A stretch of 64,000 nucleotides of DNA from Roseovarius indicus (GCF_008728195.1 NZ_CP031600.1:61286-125285), one strand, 5' to 3'. Counted from the stretch's first letter, positions 44,075 through 52,084 are shown. Numbers and translations are program-made. Notes: generated by a model not told the origin, from the sequence alone.

Positions 44075-44391
44075 ATGCCTATATGACGGTCAAATCCACC
44101 GTGATCGCTCTGTTTGCGGGCACAGTGTCGGCCCTCGCGGATCCAGGCGGCATTGCTGATGACACCTTTGGACACATGATGTGGGGAGATGGTCATGGTT
44201 GGTGGGGAGGTTTCGGCATGATCCTTTTCTGGGGGTTGATTATCGCGGTTGCCGTATTCTTCTTCCGTATGCTCACCAGCAACCGTTTGGGCGAAACCCG
44301 CGATGCGATGGAGATCCTCAAGGAACGCTATGCACGCGGTGAGATCGACGAAGATGAGTTTCGGCGCCGCAAGCAAGAACTCCAAGGCTAA
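44071..44391 (+). CDS. SHOCT-domain membrane protein
   Basis: A 106-residue protein with a signal-like N-terminus, a His/Trp/Gly/Met stretch (GHMMWGDGHGWWGGFGMI), one membrane helix and a C-terminal SHOCT motif (AMEILKERYARGEIDEDEFRRRKQEL). Its ATG overlaps the kinase stop by four bases, so it is co-translated and may be a third component of the signalling unit. SHOCT proteins with this Met/His/Trp stretch are common near copper genes. Confidence 0.82.
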   Translation: MNAYMTVKSTVIALFAGTVSALADPGGIADDTFGHMMWGDGHGWWGGFGMILFWGLIIAVAVFFFRMLTSNRLGETRDAMEILKERYARGEIDEDEFRRRKQELQG

Positions 44392-44665
44392 GCCATCATG
44401 CCCTTTCCCGCTTCGCCGAAATGACCTCCCAGACATCATGCCAAAGGCGCGAGTATGAACGTGTTGTTCGAGAAGCCAACAGATACGCGACCTGCCACAG
44501 CATAAAACAAAACCGGCGCAAGTGTGACCGCACAGCAGACTCATATCCCAAAGTTCATCATGTTACTTGAATTGGAAAGCTCTACTCGTGATTTGGTCAT
44601 TTTCATAATGTCGAGGCCCCGTAATTCGAAACCCTGCTAAAGGCTTATCCTGCAGGGAGGTGAGC
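44392..44665. other. Intergenic stretch, nothing recognised
   Basis: No coding frame with protein character and no strong hairpin was seen between the SHOCT gene and the composite promoter at 44666. Confidence 0.4.
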
Positions 44666-44742
44666 GATACAAACCGTTACGTATTTCACGGAGTTTTCAT
44701 CCCGACCATTCTTGACCTTCCAGTGCGGGAAGGCGGTTCAAG
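44666..44742 (+). promoter_or_regulatory. Composite promoter: response-regulator box plus MerR-type dyad
   Basis: GATACA-AACC-GTTACG (44666-44681), 30 bases, then TTGACCTTCC (44712-44721) whose CCTTCC pairs with GGAAGG at 44728-44733, and a TTCAAG -10 after a 19-base spacer. Long spacers with a central dyad are the hallmark of MerR-family promoters. It drives the operon that starts at 44779. Confidence 0.7.
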
Positions 44743-44778
44743 AGTCCCATTCAAGGATCGAATGCGCGGAGACGGACG

Positions 44779-45354
44779 ATGGAAGACAAGACCCCCAGGG
44801 CAATAAGACGCCGAGGCTTTCTATTCTTTTCGGTTGGAGGGCTCGTTGCTCTTGCGGCACCATCGGTGTTGCGTGCCCAAGAGTCGGACTCGGTTCGCCG
44901 GAATATTTCGTCATTCCGGTTGCATCGCTGGCAGGATCACTTTGACGCGCTCGGCAAAGGAATTCTGCTTTCCGATACCAACACCAGAGTTCTTCAGCAC
45001 TGGACCGCGGATGGGGAGATGCGCATCTACCCCACATCGGTTCCTAAGAGCGACGAACTCACGCGGCGTGGCTATAGCGAGATCGTCTACAAGGATGAAG
45101 CTCCCGACTGGGTTCCCACCCCATCAATGCGCGAACGCGATCCGTCCCTACCAGACTATGTCGCCCCCGGCCCCAAAAACCCGCTTGGCGTCCGTGCCAT
45201 GCACTTGACTTGGCAATATTACCGGATTCACGGAACCGGCGACACCCGCAAGATCGGCCGTAGATCTTCCAGCGGATGCATCGGTCTTTACAATGAACAT
45301 ATCATCGAAGTGTTCGACAGGACTCCAATCGGCACCCAAGTCAAACTTATCTGA
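44779..45354 (+). CDS. L,D-transpeptidase (YkuD family)
   Basis: A 191-residue exported protein with a Tat-like or Sec signal (RRRGFLFFSVGGLVALAAPSVLRA). The YkuD catalytic block is HGTGDTRKIGRRSSSGCIGL with its Cys and His. It crosslinks peptidoglycan or anchors proteins to it. It is the first gene of an operon with cytochrome c and multicopper oxidase. Copper is known to inhibit E. coli L,D-transpeptidases, so an extra copy under copper control may compensate; that link is inference. Confidence 0.88.
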   Translation: MEDKTPRAIRRRGFLFFSVGGLVALAAPSVLRAQESDSVRRNISSFRLHRWQDHFDALGKGILLSDTNTRVLQHWTADGEMRIYPTSVPKSDELTRRGYSEIVYKDEAPDWVPTPSMRERDPSLPDYVAPGPKNPLGVRAMHLTWQYYRIHGTGDTRKIGRRSSSGCIGLYNEHIIEVFDRTPIGTQVKLI

Positions 45355-45366
45355 AGTAAGGATCAA

Positions 45367-45825
45367 ATGAACAAAACAGTGCTGGCCATTCTGGCCTTCG
45401 TCGTGTTGGGCGGCGCAGTCGTCTACTGGAACATCGCGCAGCAACCCCAGCAGGGGATGGGCCATTCGATGTTACCGCCCGACACCAGTGATCTGGACTC
45501 GGGCGCGCCTATCGTCGAAATTTCGCTGCCGGCGGAGCTTTCGGACCAGGCGCAGATGGGCAAGCGGGCCTACGAGGCGAAATGTGCGGAATGTCACGGC
45601 AAGAACGCCGCAGGCCAGAACGGGGTCGCACCACCACTCGTGCACAAGATCTACGAACCGAACCACCATTCCGACATGGCGTTCGTGATGGCCGCGAAAA
45701 ACGGTGTGCGCGCGCATCATTGGAATTTCGGAAACATGCCGCCGGTCGAAGGTTTGACCGATGGCGACGTCAAGTTGATCGCACGCTATGTACGTGAATT
45801 GCAGAGGGAGAACGGGATCAACTGA
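45367..45825 (+). CDS. Membrane-anchored c-type cytochrome (paralogue of 14419)
   Basis: A 152-residue protein with an N-terminal anchor (VLAILAFVVLGGAVVYW) and one haem motif, CAECH. The axial Met is probably in FGNMPPVEG. It shares long blocks with the cytochrome at 14419. It lies 12 bases after the L,D-transpeptidase and 108 bases before the multicopper oxidase, for which it may be an electron partner. Confidence 0.9.
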   Translation: MNKTVLAILAFVVLGGAVVYWNIAQQPQQGMGHSMLPPDTSDLDSGAPIVEISLPAELSDQAQMGKRAYEAKCAECHGKNAAGQNGVAPPLVHKIYEPNHHSDMAFVMAAKNGVRAHHWNFGNMPPVEGLTDGDVKLIARYVRELQRENGIN

Positions 45826-45933
45826 GCCTTGGGCAGGTTCCGGGTGCCCACTCTCACTATCCGGCCTGATCTTCCGATTTTCAGATCTGATTGCCGGCGC
45901 CATAATTGCCGCGATTGAAACACAGGATTCTCC

Positions 45934-47325
45934 ATGCCGACGCGACGCGATTTTCTCATGCAGGGGGCGGCTATCACCGCGGCGCTTGCCCTTCCAAAGC
46001 GGCTTTATGCCGCAACGTCAGAGTTCCAATCCCTGGACGCCCGCACGGCCAGCGTTCAATTGGCGCCGGAAGGCTATCCCAAGACCGAAATCTGGGGCTA
46101 TGGCGGCGCGATGCCCGGCCCTCAATTGCGTCTTCAGCAGGGTGCGCGGCTGCAACGCCGCTTCATGAACGAACTGCCCCAGGCAAGTACGGTGCACTGG
46201 CACGGGGTTCGCATAGACAATGCGATGGATGGTGTTGCGGGGCTGACCCAGCCCGCGGTCGAGCCGGGGCAAAGCTTCGACTATGATTTTACCGTGCCGG
46301 ATGCCGGAACTTACTGGTATCACGCGCATAACCGCTCGACCGAACAGGTGGCGCGCGGGCTCTATGGCGCGTTGATCGTCGAGGAATCCGAGCCGCCTGA
46401 CCTGGATCGGGAAGAGGTGCTGATCCTCGATGACTGGCTGCTTGACCCTGAAACGGCGCAGATCGACCCGGACTTTACCTCGCGCCATGATCGCAGCCAT
46501 GCCGGGCGGCGCGGCAATTTCATCGCCACCAACGGCCGACATGCCCTTTCTTTGGATGTGCGACAACACGAACGTCTGCGCCTGCGCCTCGTCAACGCGG
46601 CCAACGCCAGGATTTTCGTGCTGTCGCTTCAGGGTATGGAAGGCTGGACGGTTGCGCTGGATGGCATGCCGTTACCCCGGCCCGAGCCGCTGGCCGAGGC
46701 GCTGATCCTCGGCCCCGGCCAGCGGGCCGATGTGATCGTCGACGTGACCGCCGCACCAGAGGAAACCGCCCATCTCGTTCGCGTCGAGGATCAGGAGGCG
46801 GCATCGCAGGTGGCTTTCCCCGTGACTGGAAAGGCCTCGGCCACGCGCCGGGATGCACCGGACGCGCTGCCGCCCAATCCGGGGATGGAGGTGATCGGCC
46901 TCGATGACGCCAGGACCGTGCGGCTCGACATGCAGGGCGGCGCAATGGGCACGCTCGACAGCGCGATTCTGAATGGCGAGAAGAAAAGCTTTCGCGAGTT
47001 GGTGGACGCCAACCAGTTCTGGTCGTTCAATGGAGCGATCGGCATGACCGATGCCCCGCTCGTTGATGTCGCGAAGGGGGAAACGGTCAAGCTGCAAATC
47101 GACAACGACACCGTCTTTCCCCACGCGATGCACCTGCACGGGCTGCATTTCCGCGAGATCGGCGAGGATGGCGGGCTCGGTCCCTTGCGCGACACGATCC
47201 TGATGTTCGGCGGCCAGACCCGCACGATCGGTTTCGTGGCCGACAATCCCGGCGACTGGCTGTTTCACTGCCACATGCTCAGCCACGCGGCCTCGGGCAT
47301 GATGACCTGGATGAAGGTGACATGA
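45934..47325 (+). CDS. Multicopper oxidase (CueO-like)
   Basis: A 463-residue periplasmic oxidase with a Tat signal (TRRDFLMQGAAITAALALP). Copper motifs: TVHWHGVRIDNAMDG, GTYWYHAHNRSTEQ, HAMHLHGLHF and FHCHMLSHAASGMMTW, with the Cys and the Met axial ligand of the type 1 site. It lacks the Met-rich insert of the CopA protein at 15801, so it is a different branch. It overlaps the next cytochrome gene by four bases. Confidence 0.92.
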   Translation: MPTRRDFLMQGAAITAALALPKRLYAATSEFQSLDARTASVQLAPEGYPKTEIWGYGGAMPGPQLRLQQGARLQRRFMNELPQASTVHWHGVRIDNAMDGVAGLTQPAVEPGQSFDYDFTVPDAGTYWYHAHNRSTEQVARGLYGALIVEESEPPDLDREEVLILDDWLLDPETAQIDPDFTSRHDRSHAGRRGNFIATNGRHALSLDVRQHERLRLRLVNAANARIFVLSLQGMEGWTVALDGMPLPRPEPLAEALILGPGQRADVIVDVTAAPEETAHLVRVEDQEAASQVAFPVTGKASATRRDAPDALPPNPGMEVIGLDDARTVRLDMQGGAMGTLDSAILNGEKKSFRELVDANQFWSFNGAIGMTDAPLVDVAKGETVKLQIDNDTVFPHAMHLHGLHFREIGEDGGLGPLRDTILMFGGQTRTIGFVADNPGDWLFHCHMLSHAASGMMTWMKVT

Positions 47326-47810
47326 TGCTACGCTGGCTGATCCTCTTTCTGCTCATGGCCGGCGCGGCTGGCGTCGGCGCCTGGATGCTGGCGGGAGGGA
47401 CATCCGGCACATCCGCTACGCCGGAACCGCCGCAGTCTATCGATCTCGCCGAGGGCGAAGAACTCTATCAGGAGTATTGTGCCTCTTGCCACGGGTCCGT
47501 TCTCGAGGGACAGGCCGGATGGCGCTCGGCCGGAGAGGATGGCATCCTGCCCGCACCCCCGCATGACGAAACCGGTCACACCTGGCATCATCCTGATAGT
47601 GTTCTGTTCGACTATACCAAGCTTGGCGGAAAGAAGACCCTCGCGAAGCAAGGCGTTGATTTCCAAAGCGGCATGCCCGGTTTCGGTGACGAGCTGACCG
47701 ATGCGCAGATATGGAACATCCTCGCCTTCATCAAATCCACATGGCCCGACCGTCAGCGAGAGGTCCAGGCCGCCCGCAGCGAGGCAGAACAGCAGAAACG
47801 AGGAGACTGA
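47322..47810 (+). CDS. c-type cytochrome
   Basis: A 162-residue exported or anchored cytochrome c with haem motif CASCH in YCASCHGSVLEGQ and Met residues in FQSGMPGFGDELT as axial candidates. Its start overlaps the multicopper oxidase stop (ATGATG), so the two are co-translated and probably interact. Confidence 0.88.
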   Translation: MMLRWLILFLLMAGAAGVGAWMLAGGTSGTSATPEPPQSIDLAEGEELYQEYCASCHGSVLEGQAGWRSAGEDGILPAPPHDETGHTWHHPDSVLFDYTKLGGKKTLAKQGVDFQSGMPGFGDELTDAQIWNILAFIKSTWPDRQREVQAARSEAEQQKRGD

Positions 47811-47812
47811 AA

Positions 47813-48538
47813 ATGAAATCGCTTCGATTGGCAATGCTCGCCCTGAGTATCCTGTTGCCGTTTTCCGCATTTGCACAGGCCCTGAGCGAGGAACGCGTCA
47901 AGGAACTGGCCCTAGAAGCGATTCTGGAAAACCCCCAGATCATAATGGAAGCGGTGCAGCTTCTCGAACAGCAGGAAGCGACCGCACAGGCAGAGGCCAC
48001 GGCGGACGTGCTCAAGGAACAACGGCAGCTCTTGGAACAGGACCTGAACGCGCCGGTGCTGGGCAATCCTGACGGGGACGTCACTGTTGTGGAATTTTTC
48101 GACTACAACTGTCCCTATTGCCGCAGGGCCATGTCGGAGGTTGAAGGTTTGATCGAAGCGGACCGGAATGTGCGGCTCGTCTTTCGCGAATGGCCGATAC
48201 TCGGTGACGGGTCCGTCTTTGCCGCGAAGGCAGCCCTGGCGGCACGCAATCAGGACAAGTATGAAGAATTCCACTGGGCGCTTATGGGCATGGAGGAACG
48301 TGCGCAAGAGGCGTCTGTCCTGCGGATCGCCGAAGAAATCGGCCTCGACGCGGACCAGCTGCGTTCGGACATGGAGGCGCCGGAGGTCCAGAGGCACATC
48401 GACGAATCGATGCGGCTGGCGCAGGCATTGGGCTTCAACGGCACACCGTCGTTCGTGATCGGAGACCACCTGCTTCCCGGTTTGGTCGAACAAGACCAAC
48501 TGGAAGCCTTGGTTGATGAGGCCCGCGAAGGGGAATGA
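47813..48538 (+). CDS. DsbA-family thiol oxidoreductase
   Basis: A 241-residue periplasmic protein: signal peptide (LALSILLPFSAFAQA), a long N-terminal helical extension rich in Glu/Gln, then a thioredoxin-fold domain with active site NCPYCRRAMSE and the cis-Pro loop NGTPSFVIGD. It resembles DsbA/ScsC-type proteins, which protect periplasmic thiols against copper. The start at 47813 follows the cytochrome stop directly. Confidence 0.88.
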   Translation: MKSLRLAMLALSILLPFSAFAQALSEERVKELALEAILENPQIIMEAVQLLEQQEATAQAEATADVLKEQRQLLEQDLNAPVLGNPDGDVTVVEFFDYNCPYCRRAMSEVEGLIEADRNVRLVFREWPILGDGSVFAAKAALAARNQDKYEEFHWALMGMEERAQEASVLRIAEEIGLDADQLRSDMEAPEVQRHIDESMRLAQALGFNGTPSFVIGDHLLPGLVEQDQLEALVDEAREGE

Positions 48539-48561
48539 AACTAATGCGATGATAGAGAACC

Positions 48562-48583
48562 GGCGCCGGAATTTTCCGGCGCC
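48562..48583. terminator. Stem-loop between convergent dsbA-like and copZ genes
   Basis: GGCGCCGG-AATTTT-CCGGCGCC is a perfect eight-base stem. It lies just after the dsbA-like stop and just after the copZ stop on the other strand, so it may end transcription from both sides, though a T-run is lacking. Confidence 0.65.
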
Positions 48584-48591
48584 AGTGGGCT

Positions 48592-48798
48592 TCAGGTCGT
48601 CGAGGCAGCCGTAACACAGTAACCGGCATTTCGGATGGCCTCCGTCAGGGCGTGCTCGTTCAGCACGCTATCAACCTCGACTTGCCGCGTACCCGTATCG
48701 CAGGTCACGGACGCTGTTGGGTCTATCGCCTTGATCGCCTTTTCGATCGTTGCGGTGCAATGGCCGCAACTCATATCCGGAACCTTGAAGCTGCGCAT
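48592..48798 (-). CDS. copZ: Copper chaperone (HMA domain)
   Basis: A 68-residue single HMA-domain protein with metal site MSCGHCTATIEKAI and the expected beta-alpha-beta length. CopZ carries Cu(I) to the exporting ATPase and to regulators. A MerR-type dyad lies upstream, back to back with that of the truncated ATPase gene. Confidence 0.9.
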   Translation of the reverse strand: MRSFKVPDMSCGHCTATIEKAIKAIDPTASVTCDTGTRQVEVDSVLNEHALTEAIRNAGYCVTAASTT

Positions 48799-48830
48799 AT
48801 CTGTTTCCTCCAGTTCTCGGCATTAGATGC

Positions 48831-48854
48831 GTGCTTCCCGCATGGGAAGGTCAA
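48831..48854 (-). promoter_or_regulatory. MerR/CueR-type promoter of copZ
   Basis: On the minus strand: TTGACC -35, dyad CTTCCC-ATGC-GGGAAG within a 19-base spacer, and CATCTA as -10. The layout matches CueR-type promoters. Confidence 0.7.
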
Positions 48855-48878
48855 GGGCGAAAAAATGTCCCGACATTA

Positions 48879-48909
48879 TTGACCTTCCAGCGGGGGGAAC
48901 CATTAGATA
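48879..48909 (+). promoter_or_regulatory. MerR/CueR-type promoter of the truncated copper ATPase
   Basis: TTGACC -35 (48879-48884), dyad CCTTCC...GGAACC inside a 19-base spacer, and TAGATA -10 (48904-48909). It stands back to back with the copZ promoter. Confidence 0.75.
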
Positions 48910-48935
48910 TCTTCTAGGAGATGAAGGAGACGTTC

Positions 48936-49060
48936 ATGCCGGGCTCAAGAGAGTTGCGTTTTTCTGTTCAGAACATGTCTTGCGCGTCCTGCGTCGGCCG
49001 GGTCGAGCGTGCGCTTTTAGCATTGCCCGGTGTCGCGTTGCCCTTTAATCTGAGACGCGA
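48936..49060 (+). pseudogene. Copper P-type ATPase, N-terminal fragment
   Basis: The frame starts at an ATG with AAGGAG nine bases upstream and encodes the first ~41 residues of a CopA-type exporter: [20 protein letters not shown] is an HMA domain with the CASC metal site. It ends at the terminal repeat of the IS remnant at 49061. The remaining ~700 residues are not in the window, so the gene is dead unless the rest lies outside. Confidence 0.85.
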
Positions 49061-49335
49061 GGGAGTGGGCAAAACTTGGGGGTCAGGCTGCTGCTCTGCG
49101 GTATGCGCCAGTCAATTGCCCATCAAGAACGGCGGCCCGCACGATGGCAACGTGATGCGCGCCCTTGGGTGACCATCTCATGCGTCGGCGTTTTCCCATG
49201 CGTGTGTTGCCGATGTCGTCCACGCAGCCTTCAGCACGGGACGAGGAGATCGGAAGATCATTGCGATATCGCCGCCCAAAGTTGGTGTCGCGTAGCCCTT
49301 TATTGTGAGATGAGAAATCCAACGAAATCAACGGC
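49061..49335. mobile_element. ISKra4-family remnant
   Basis: The outer end is a terminal repeat (GGGAGTGGGCAAAACTTGGG...) like that of the intact element beside it, with one base changed. It holds a minus-strand transposase C-terminus at 49083-49280. The inner part (49281-49335) is not recognised, but 15 bases at 49286-49300 match 50778-50792 in inverted orientation. Confidence 0.75.
49083..49280 (-). pseudogene. ISKra4 transposase C-terminal remnant
   Basis: Inverted duplicate of the remnant at 763-960, apparently identical in sequence. Only ~65 C-terminal codons survive. Confidence 0.8.
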
Positions 49336-50775
49336 GGGAGTGGGCAAAACCTGGGGGTGTCTGTGTATGTTGGTGGTTCATTGAGAGGGGAACTGCCATG
49401 GACGTGCGGATTATAGTCGAGACGACCTTTGAGAACGGAACCACAAAGAGGCATCCTCTCGGCCGTTTGTCCCGCCCGTTTCGACGCACGCAGCCTGAGG
49501 GGTTCGGGTTGTTACTCGAAGATGCGAAGACGATCCTGGGGCAATTACAGAATGCGATCCTGCTCGACCAGATCGAGGAAGTTTCCGAAGCCAGCAGAAT
49601 ATGTCCTGACTGCGACGAGGTCCGAGCCATACATGATTATCGGCCTCGGGTGCTCGACACCCTCTTCGGCAGGTTCCAGGTCAAGGCGCCGCGCATTCGT
49701 CGCTGCGCCTGCGATACAAAATCCGACGACGTCCTGGGCGGACCGCTTTCGCCACTCGCTCATTTTTTTCCGGACCGGTCGACTCCGGAACTGCAACGCC
49801 TTCAGGCCGAACTTGGGGCACGGCATTCCTTCCGGGAAGCGGCACGAATCCTGGAAACCTTCCTGCCTTGCGCGAAGCAGGTGAATACATCGGTGCGCAA
49901 TCGTCTGGGCAAAGTCTCCCGGGAGATCTGCGACAGCGAGCAGACTCAGCCTGTAATTCCTTCGGCCGCCGAAGAGGCGTCTGCGTTGACGGTTTTCCTG
50001 GACGGTGCGCATATCCGATGCCGACCGGAATACCAGAAGCGACACCTCGATGTTGTGGTTGGCAAGATCGAAAGCCACGACAAGTGCCGCCGCTTCGGCC
50101 TTGTTCAGCAGGCAGTCCTGTCACCTGCCAGCCAGCTTCGCCAGGACTTGAGGGCTCTCGGTTGGGATCACAAACAAACCGTCACGGTGATTTCGGACGG
50201 GGAACCCGCCCTGCCGAACCTCGTGCGCGTCGCCGTCGGTGGAAAGGTTCGCCACATTCTCGACTGGTGGCATATCTCGATGCGCATTCAGCACGTTGAG
50301 AACGCCGTAAAGGGCCTGCTGCAGAGCAGGGGCTTCTCCGGCATTCCAGTGCTGTTCAAACGTCCCGCCGAAACGCTGCGATGGTACCTTTGGCATGGAA
50401 AAGTTCTAACGGCCACGACCAGTCTCCAATGGTTGATGGTCGATTGCACGCGGCTGGCTACAGATGACCGCGTGGCGACTGATGCGGCCCGGCGAGTGCA
50501 AGCCCGGTGCCGCGATCTGTACTCATACCTTGCAAACAACATGGACAGCCTGACCGACTATGGTCGGCGGTACCGCGCGGGTCTTCCGATTTCTTCGTCC
50601 CGGGCAGAGGGCTGCGTGGACGACATCGGGAACACCCGCATGGGCAAGCGCCGCCGCATGAGATGGTCGCCCAAGGGAGCCCACCGCGTGGCCGTTGTCC
50701 GCGCCGCGGTTCTCGACGGTCGGCTAACCGGCGCGTACCAAAGAGCCGCGTGACCCCCAGGTTTTGCCCACTCCC
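49336..50775 (+). mobile_element. Intact ISKra4-family insertion sequence
   Basis: The 1440-bp element is bounded by inverted repeats GGGAGTGGGCAAAACCTGGG(GGT) at 49336-49358 and its complement at 50753-50775. It carries one complete transposase gene. I see no clear target duplication: the left flank is the older IS remnant and the right flank a merR-type gene fragment, so the junctions probably arose by deletion. Confidence 0.85.
49398..50753 (+). CDS. ISKra4-family transposase
   Basis: A 451-residue transposase. An N-terminal zinc-binding-like region (ICPDCDEVRAIHDYRPR... RRCACDT) is followed by a DDE domain: LTVFLDGAHIR (first Asp), VTVISDGEPALPN (second Asp) and SSRAEGCVDDIGNTRMGKRR with the Glu. 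GAGAGGGGAACTGCC lies before the ATG. It appears complete, so this IS may still be active. Confidence 0.9.
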   Translation: MDVRIIVETTFENGTTKRHPLGRLSRPFRRTQPEGFGLLLEDAKTILGQLQNAILLDQIEEVSEASRICPDCDEVRAIHDYRPRVLDTLFGRFQVKAPRIRRCACDTKSDDVLGGPLSPLAHFFPDRSTPELQRLQAELGARHSFREAARILETFLPCAKQVNTSVRNRLGKVSREICDSEQTQPVIPSAAEEASALTVFLDGAHIRCRPEYQKRHLDVVVGKIESHDKCRRFGLVQQAVLSPASQLRQDLRALGWDHKQTVTVISDGEPALPNLVRVAVGGKVRHILDWWHISMRIQHVENAVKGLLQSRGFSGIPVLFKRPAETLRWYLWHGKVLTATTSLQWLMVDCTRLATDDRVATDAARRVQARCRDLYSYLANNMDSLTDYGRRYRAGLPISSSRAEGCVDDIGNTRMGKRRRMRWSPKGAHRVAVVRAAVLDGRLTGAYQRAA

Positions 50776-51021
50776 TTAAGGGCTACGCGACAGCTGGGGT
50801 TCACGCTCGACGAAATCCGCGATCTGCTCGCATTGGTCGATGGCGGGGCGCAAACCTGCGGCGAAGTGCAAATTCTTGCAAATAGGCATCTTACCTCGGA
50901 TCGCACCAAGATCGCCGATCTCAAGCGCATCGAACACGTCCTGTCTTCCACCGTGGCGCAGTGTAGCGAAAACGATGTCCCTGAATGCCCTGTGATCGAC
51001 GCGCTGACGGAGGTGACCTGA
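50776..51021 (+). pseudogene. MerR-family regulator, 5'-truncated
   Basis: The frame encodes the last ~80 residues of a MerR-type regulator (QLGFTLDEIRDLLALVDGG... ILANRHLTSDRTKIADLKRIEHVL... CSENDVPECPVIDAL), with cysteines placed like those of metal-sensing members. The DNA-binding N-terminus is missing, cut by the IS right end at 50775. The intact gene was probably the CueR-type regulator of the back-to-back copZ/copA promoters. Confidence 0.8.
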
Positions 51022-51090
51022 AGGGCCATAGTTGAGGACGCCCACGCATGTCAGCCAAGCGGACAATCGTGCCAGCGCCGTTTTTTGCGA

Positions 51091-52083
51091 TCATTCGTTC
51101 CCTGCGGAGTCCTGCGTGATCGCCGCATGTTCGGGGACCAGATAGCGCGGCACGATCCACACATAGGCGGCCATGCCGAAGAGCTCGACGAGCGACTGGA
51201 AGACGATGACCAGAGCCGCCACGTTCCACTCCGGTCCGAGCGCCAACACCAGCGGAAGTACGACGAAGGAGTTGCGGGTTCCGAGCGAGAAGATGACCGT
51301 TCGTCGCCCGCTAGTGGGCAATCCGGCCGCCCGCCCGGTCGCCGCACCGAGAAATGCTGCGGCGACGAGGTAGGCGACGTAGACGCGCGCCACCTGCGCC
51401 AGAACCGGCAGCGCATCCCGTACCGCGTCGACTTGCGAGGCCGCGATCAGGAACACCACGACAGCCAGAAGCGGAACCGGCAGCCAGGCGAGGCGATTCA
51501 CTATCGCGGCCCGTTCCGGGCGCGCCTCTGCCCAACGCTCCAGCAGGAAAGCCGCTGTGAGCGGCAGCAGGATAAGCGCCGCAAAGACGGCGGCAATGCG
51601 GTCGGCGGCTAGAAGCTCAAGGAATGCGTCGCCGAGAAAGAGCCATAGGAAGAGCGGCAGACAGGCGAACTGAACCGCGAGGAGGATCGGTGTCGCGGTC
51701 GCGGCACGCACCGCATCGCCGCGACCGAGATGGGCGAATGTGATGAACCAGTCGGTGCAGGGCACCAGCAGCACGACAAGCACCCCGAGCCGAAGCGCAG
51801 GATCGTCAGGCAGGAACGCGATCAGCCCCCAGACCAGCAGCGGCACCAGAACGAAGTTGCCGATCAGCATCGCGCCGATGAAACGCCGGTCGCGCGCAGC
51901 CCGCGGCAGATGCGCTAGCGGCATCTGAGCGAAGGTGGTGAAAAGCATAAATCCCAGCACCGGCCACAGCAGCGCTTCGAACACCCCCGAGATGCCGGGT
52001 GCGAGCGCTCCCAAGACCAGACCGGAGAGGATGGCAGCGAGATAGATCCAGGTTTGATGGCGTTCGAGATTTTGCAGCTTCAT
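51091..52083 (-). CDS. Acr3-like arsenite transporter
   Basis: A 330-residue carrier with ten helices of the bile acid:sodium symporter / arsenical resistance group: FEALLWPVLGFMLFTTFAQMPL, LLVPCTDWFITFAHLGRGD with the conserved Cys, and GTRNSFVVLPLVLALG. Members export As(III). No other ars gene is next to it; the regulator may be lost. Its ATG at 52083 directly follows a threefold repeat that contains the ribosome binding site. Confidence 0.8.
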   Translation of the reverse strand: MKLQNLERHQTWIYLAAILSGLVLGALAPGISGVFEALLWPVLGFMLFTTFAQMPLAHLPRAARDRRFIGAMLIGNFVLVPLLVWGLIAFLPDDPALRLGVLVVLLVPCTDWFITFAHLGRGDAVRAATATPILLAVQFACLPLFLWLFLGDAFLELLAADRIAAVFAALILLPLTAAFLLERWAEARPERAAIVNRLAWLPVPLLAVVVFLIAASQVDAVRDALPVLAQVARVYVAYLVAAAFLGAATGRAAGLPTSGRRTVIFSLGTRNSFVVLPLVLALGPEWNVAALVIVFQSLVELFGMAAYVWIVPRYLVPEHAAITQDSAGNE

Positions 52084-52084
52084 G

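Noticed and set aside
49429..49884. A 151-codon plus-strand frame inside the intact IS
   Set aside because: It lies in another frame of the transposase gene, which is the complete and recognisable product.
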